NCBI GenBank assembly: GCA_023228065.1
Contig: JALOBX010000003.1
Coordinates: 62,001-126,000, forward strand
Length of the DNA stretch: 64,000 bases
DNA from: Candidatus Pacearchaeota archaeon
GTDB lineage: Archaea; Nanoarchaeota; Nanoarchaeia; Pacearchaeales; GW2011-AR1
Reading direction: 5' to 3'
This document shows positions 61,339 to 64,000 of this stretch, in pieces. Position numbers and translations under genes: made by a program. The notes under the pieces were generated by a model. That model worked only from the letters and a program-made list of their open reading frames with translations, did no database searches and was not told where the DNA came from. The number at the start of each line of letters is the position of its first letter. Position 1 is the stretch's first letter.

Positions 61339-61904
61339 CTTGCACCTGTTACCCAATTTGAACTTTTATTTGGGCCTTCATATAAAAACGCACAATCTTC
61401 ATGAACAAGTGTTTTTCCATAAATTTTAAAACCTAATCTCAATTCAGGATGAATAGAAGTAATAAGCGAAAAGAATAGATCCGGGCTCATAGTTTTTCTA
61501 TTTACAACAGGAATAAGCTTATCAATAGCATAACATTCCCACCTACCAGTTTTAGTATTAAAAATAGGACAATGTGTAGAATGACCAGATGAGGTATCAT
61601 AACCTTCACGTTTCAAATCTTCTTGATGATTAAGACATCTACAACCAGAGTTTATAATAATAGGTCCTGGATATTTTTTGTTTTTCTCAGCCCTTTCATC
61701 TTCAAATGATTTAAGAATATAAGGATGGATAATCTGCGACCAATCTACTTCAGCACATTGACGCCTACCATATCTATGGCTACAACTGCAGGCTATTTCA
61801 GAATAAGTTATGTGATCTGAGACATACCACTTTCCGTTTTTTAAAAAAGCATTTTTAGGCTTATTATTTTCTATCTGAGGATAATTATTATATTCATTAA
61901 TCAA
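61332..61904 (-). CDS. M15-type (DD-peptidase/Hedgehog-fold) peptidase, 190 aa
   Basis: Cleaves peptidoglycan stem or cross-bridge peptides in related phage endolysins and carboxypeptidases. PIIINSGCRCLNHQ (81-94), SSGHSTHCPI with His108/His111, YAIDKL with Asp128 and KTLVHEDC with His168-Asp170 give the H...D...H zinc set of M15. Two Cys clusters (ACSCSHRYGRRQC and GCRC) are unusual and may add a structural metal. No signal peptide. It is either a second lysis enzyme or a virion-associated hydrolase. The lysozyme is 46 kb away. Confidence 0.8.
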   Translation of the reverse strand: MINEYNNYPQIENNKPKNAFLKNGKWYVSDHITYSEIACSCSHRYGRRQCAEVDWSQIIHPYILKSFEDERAEKNKKYPGPIIINSGCRCLNHQEDLKREGYDTSSGHSTHCPIFNTKTGRWECYAIDKLIPVVNRKTMSPDLFFSLITSIHPELRLGFKIYGKTLVHEDCAFLYEGPNKSSNWVTGARW

Positions 61905-62094
61905 TTAACTCACCTTTATAATAAGTTAATATACATTCAAAAAATAACCATCCGCAAATGAAACTTATTTCTTTGTCAAGCTCGGCGTACATAAAATTTA
62001 ACCTTGGAATAATTTCGCAACTATTTAGATTATAACCATATTCTATAGTCAATCTTTTACAAAATACAAATTCATCCCACCAATCTTTAATCAT
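61897..62094 (-). CDS. aromatic 'IP...WLFF' mini-protein, 65 aa
   Basis: Start 62094 is chosen for AAAGGAG upstream. IIPRLNFMYAELDKEISFICGWLFFECILTYY follows the aromatic family pattern (compare 18075: FPKVTF...EWLFFNAYSI). Confidence 0.65.
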   Translation of the reverse strand: MIKDWWDEFVFCKRLTIEYGYNLNSCEIIPRLNFMYAELDKEISFICGWLFFECILTYYKGELID

Positions 62095-62275
62095 TTTCTT
62101 TACTCCTTTCAAATTTATCACAAAAACCGTTTATTTGTGCATAAGCAGGCTGTATTCTATCTAAATAACAATAAATTTCTCCTTCACAACCAAAACTTGA
62201 TTTTTCACAAACATAGCAGCAATCAGGAAATTTAGACAAATTTATCTCTTTATAATTAGATCTAATTTCTTTCAT
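62087..62275 (-). CDS. DCCxxC-family Cys-rich protein, 62 aa
   Basis: Start 62275 (MKEIRSNYKEINLSKFPDCC) is chosen by alignment with 60133-60426. CYVCEKSSFGCEGEIYCYL and GFCDKFERS complete the signature. The shortest full member. Confidence 0.7.
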   Translation of the reverse strand: MKEIRSNYKEINLSKFPDCCYVCEKSSFGCEGEIYCYLDRIQPAYAQINGFCDKFERSKEND

Positions 62276-62765
62276 TATTAATAAACTTTTCATCAACGTT
62301 TTCTTCTGCAGGCATATTATCAATAATAATATATCCATAATCTTGTGGTAACTTAGCACTATATAACTTAAATCTCAAAGGCCAGTTGTCTCTAAGCATA
62401 ATCCAATTGGCAACATTATCATTATGATTGATAATATGATTTTGAAGTGTAATAACGTTTTCAGCTCTTTTTATTCCTGTATTATTTTGTGCAAGATCAG
62501 TAATTACACCCGAAGGTACATGATACTCATATTCACCAATAATGTTATTACTAGTAGTATACACCCCAATATTTGTTTTTAGAGCTTGCATGCTTCCATA
62601 ATTATTCCAATCACTAGTTTTACCTATACAACTTCCCATTGAACTAAGTAACAATAAAACTGAAAATATTCCACCAAATATCTGCATACTATCATTATCA
62701 AAAATACAACCAAATATCCAAATAAATAATGCAACAATTCCTAATGTTAAAATAATCCAAACCAT
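62262..62765 (-). CDS. membrane protein, paralog of 39823-40335, 167 aa
   Basis: Two N-terminal hydrophobic helices (about 2-17 and 27-46), then a soluble part with ITLQNHIINHNDNVANWIML and KLPQDYGYIIID. Same architecture as 39823. SD GGAGAAAT precedes ATG. Confidence 0.7.
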   Translation of the reverse strand: MVWIILTLGIVALFIWIFGCIFDNDSMQIFGGIFSVLLLLSSMGSCIGKTSDWNNYGSMQALKTNIGVYTTSNNIIGEYEYHVPSGVITDLAQNNTGIKRAENVITLQNHIINHNDNVANWIMLRDNWPLRFKLYSAKLPQDYGYIIIDNMPAEENVDEKFINNERN

Positions 62766-62766
62766 T

Positions 62767-62925
62767 TTATTTCTCCTCAGCTATGAATATCTTATATTCT
62801 TTTTTAAGATCTTGAATTGCTGCTATATATCCTTCCCAATATGTTTTGATATGAACACCAGAATGAATAATTTTTGCTGCTTGTTCACACTCTGTCATCC
62901 TATCATAAAAAGATCTTTTTTCCAT
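62767..62925 (-). CDS. hypothetical protein, 52 aa
   Basis: GGAGGAATA precedes ATG. Helical, one Cys (MTECEQAAKIIHSG), basic/acidic end. Below common length limits. Confidence 0.6.
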   Translation of the reverse strand: MEKRSFYDRMTECEQAAKIIHSGVHIKTYWEGYIAAIQDLKKEYKIFIAEEK

Positions 62926-63380
62926 TATTCCTCCCTTAGTATATATTTTCCGTATTTTTCTTCAGCTTCAAAACACTTTTTGCATACCTTTCCTGTATAG
63001 CCAAAAACAACAAACCTAGACCATTTAATATGATTATTTTGAATCATATCTAAAATAGGTATTTTCTTTCTACATTTTTCACAAATATTTATCCTAGCAT
63101 ATTTACCATAAGTAGCTTTTATCAAAATCCATTTTAATTTTGCTATAAAAAAAGATCTATAACCATTCACATAACCTTCGCAGAGACTTGTTTCTCTAAC
63201 AATTGCATATTTACCAGACACTCCAGAAGTTACTTTATTATTTTTACATAAAGCAAAATTTTTATAAGAACACTCATCCCACCGCCCATAAACTCTTTTA
63301 AAAGATTCTATTACTTCTAGTTCTGATATAAGCGGCGAACTCCTAAGATAACTATGAAAATACTCTGAATATTTTTCCAT
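62925..63380 (-). CDS. zinc-finger protein, 151 aa
   Basis: Aromatic N-terminal domain, then ICEKCRKKIPILDM...GYTGKVCKKCFEAEEKYG, a CxxC...CxxC site with a 27-residue spacing. GGAGGAATA before ATG. Function unknown. Confidence 0.7.
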   Translation of the reverse strand: MEKYSEYFHSYLRSSPLISELEVIESFKRVYGRWDECSYKNFALCKNNKVTSGVSGKYAIVRETSLCEGYVNGYRSFFIAKLKWILIKATYGKYARINICEKCRKKIPILDMIQNNHIKWSRFVVFGYTGKVCKKCFEAEEKYGKYILREE

Positions 63381-63547
63381 TATTCCTCCTCTATACTTAT
63401 TTCATTCAAGCGTTTAATAGCATTTTGATAAATTTCTGGCGAAACATATCTTTTGAATTCTTGCAAAAGATAATTAAACTGATCTGAAAGCAATTGAACT
63501 CTTCTTAGCATATTATCATAATTATCATAATTATCTTTCTCAATCAT
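63380..63547 (-). CDS. hypothetical helical protein, 55 aa
   Basis: Start 63547 follows GGAGGTTGAAA and overlaps its upstream neighbour by 8 bases. Helical with an Asn/Tyr/Asp start. No family. Confidence 0.65.
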   Translation of the reverse strand: MIEKDNYDNYDNMLRRVQLLSDQFNYLLQEFKRYVSPEIYQNAIKRLNEISIEEE

Positions 63548-63782
63548 TTTCAACCTCCTCCTCAACAGCGTGAGAAACTTCAAAAGGATTTATATAATGA
63601 ATAATTTTTTCAGATTCTTTTATCATAATAAATGGGCAGTTAAAGTCAAGAAGTTCTATCCCCTCAGTAGATTCAACTTCAAATGGAATCTTATCCTCAA
63701 TCCAACTAATATTTATTTTATATTTCTTTTTCTTCTTTGATTTTTCTGAAATACTAACTATATTATCCTTTTTGTTTTCCAA
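63540..63782 (-). CDS. hypothetical protein, 80 aa
   Basis: Basic N-terminus (SEKSKKKKKYKINISWIEDK), beta-rich centre and an acidic end. Directly follows the UDP-sugar dehydrogenase gene without a spacer. Confidence 0.65.
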   Translation of the reverse strand: MENKKDNIVSISEKSKKKKKYKINISWIEDKIPFEVESTEGIELLDFNCPFIMIKESEKIIHYINPFEVSHAVEEEVEND

Positions 63783-64000
63783 TTATAGTCCTCCCTTTCC
63801 TATTGCTTTGTATAAAAATCCTAACTCTGTTACTTTAACAGAATCAAAAACATTTCTTCCATCTACAATTATAAAAGTATTCATCAAACCTTTAATATCT
63901 TCAAGATCAATAGCTAGATATTCTTTATGCTTAGTAGCTACTACCAAGGCATCAGAATCTTTCAAAGCAGTTTTAATGTTATTTGTTAAATTAACACCAT
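63783..64000 (-). CDS. UDP-sugar 6-dehydrogenase, C-terminal end (partial)
   Basis: Frame runs off the right edge. The visible 72 residues (SDALVVATKHKEYLAIDLED ... IIVDGRNVFD ... GFLYKAIGKG) match the C-terminal UDP-binding domain of the UDP-glucose/UDP-ManNAc dehydrogenase family: the 'aDahvhhTxhxexxxh' strand, 'hhDgRNhh' and the 'GhxYxxIGxG' end. Such enzymes make UDP-uronic acids for surface polysaccharides or glycosylation. The active-site Cys and NAD domain lie outside the window. Confidence 0.8.
   Translation of the reverse strand, partial: GVNLTNNIKTALKDSDALVVATKHKEYLAIDLEDIKGLMNTFIIVDGRNVFDSVKVTELGFLYKAIGKGGL

Noticed and set aside
1..64000. tRNA genes
   Set aside because: No complete cloverleaf with canonical T loop and CCA context was seen. 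The elements at 3391 and 46967 only mimic parts of tRNAs.

Overview
This window looks like one arm of a large, AT-rich, lytic-type tailed phage genome. It carries a terminase large subunit, two cell-wall hydrolases, DNA ligase, ThyX, a MazG-type pyrophosphohydrolase and about 190 very small, tightly packed genes, many overlapping by ATGA-type junctions. There is no ribosomal, tRNA or core bacterial gene. Most genes have Shine-Dalgarno sequences (AAGGAG-like), and TAA, TAG and TGA all serve as stops. A Gram-negative host is inferred from two lipoproteins, an exported protein with an outer-membrane-barrel-like tail, several signal-peptide proteins and a T4-type lysozyme. The host itself cannot be named from the sequence. 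No capsid, tail or DNA polymerase genes are present, so this is mostly accessory and early-type territory of a bigger genome.

Layout. Bases 1-10996 are read rightwards: DNA ligase, a Thg1-type 3'-5' nucleotidyltransferase, a Rossmann-fold protein and many mini-proteins. A strong bidirectional terminator at 11008-11047 separates this from the rest, which is read leftwards with no exception I could support. The leftward arm runs, by coordinate: TerL and lysozyme (12-15.5 kb); small zinc-ribbon and membrane proteins (15.5-25 kb); a divergent sigma-like factor (25.4-26.1 kb); acyl carrier protein and an exported Trp/His-repeat protein (28-30 kb); a GC-richer island (33.3-34.7 kb); a PDDEXK nuclease, DUF4177 and DUF2283 proteins (35-38 kb); an RNA-repair/RNA-binding block with RtcB and a TROVE/DUF2828 vWA protein plus candidate non-coding RNAs (41-47.2 kb); ThyX and a prepilin-like protein (47-49 kb); expanded paralog families (49-58 kb); HAD phosphatase, MazG, TSCPD, M15 peptidase (58-62 kb); and the C-terminal end of a UDP-sugar dehydrogenase running off the right edge.

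Two regulatory and RNA themes stand out. First, a near-identical AT-rich element (core TTTTAAAATATAATATA) recurs at least nine times, always oriented with the local genes. It is a good candidate promoter for the phage's own sigma-like factor. Second, such an element sits at the 5' side of four tandem ~50-nt stem-loops whose 7-bp outer stems covary while an inner TTACAGCAA block is conserved. They lie directly upstream of the TROVE-like gene and look like a phage family of Y-RNA-like partner RNAs. Another promoter of the same type launches a separate ~150-nt structured RNA just downstream of rtcB. Together with Thg1 and RtcB this suggests an RNA repair/RNA quality-control module, perhaps counteracting host tRNA- or rRNA-cleaving defences.

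Much of the remaining coding capacity consists of paralog families: Cys-rich mini-proteins, aromatic 'WLP/EWL' mini-proteins, small C2H2-like fingers, exported TKEGFLV proteins. Signs of recent tandem duplication and decay are visible. Most of these families have no function I can assign.
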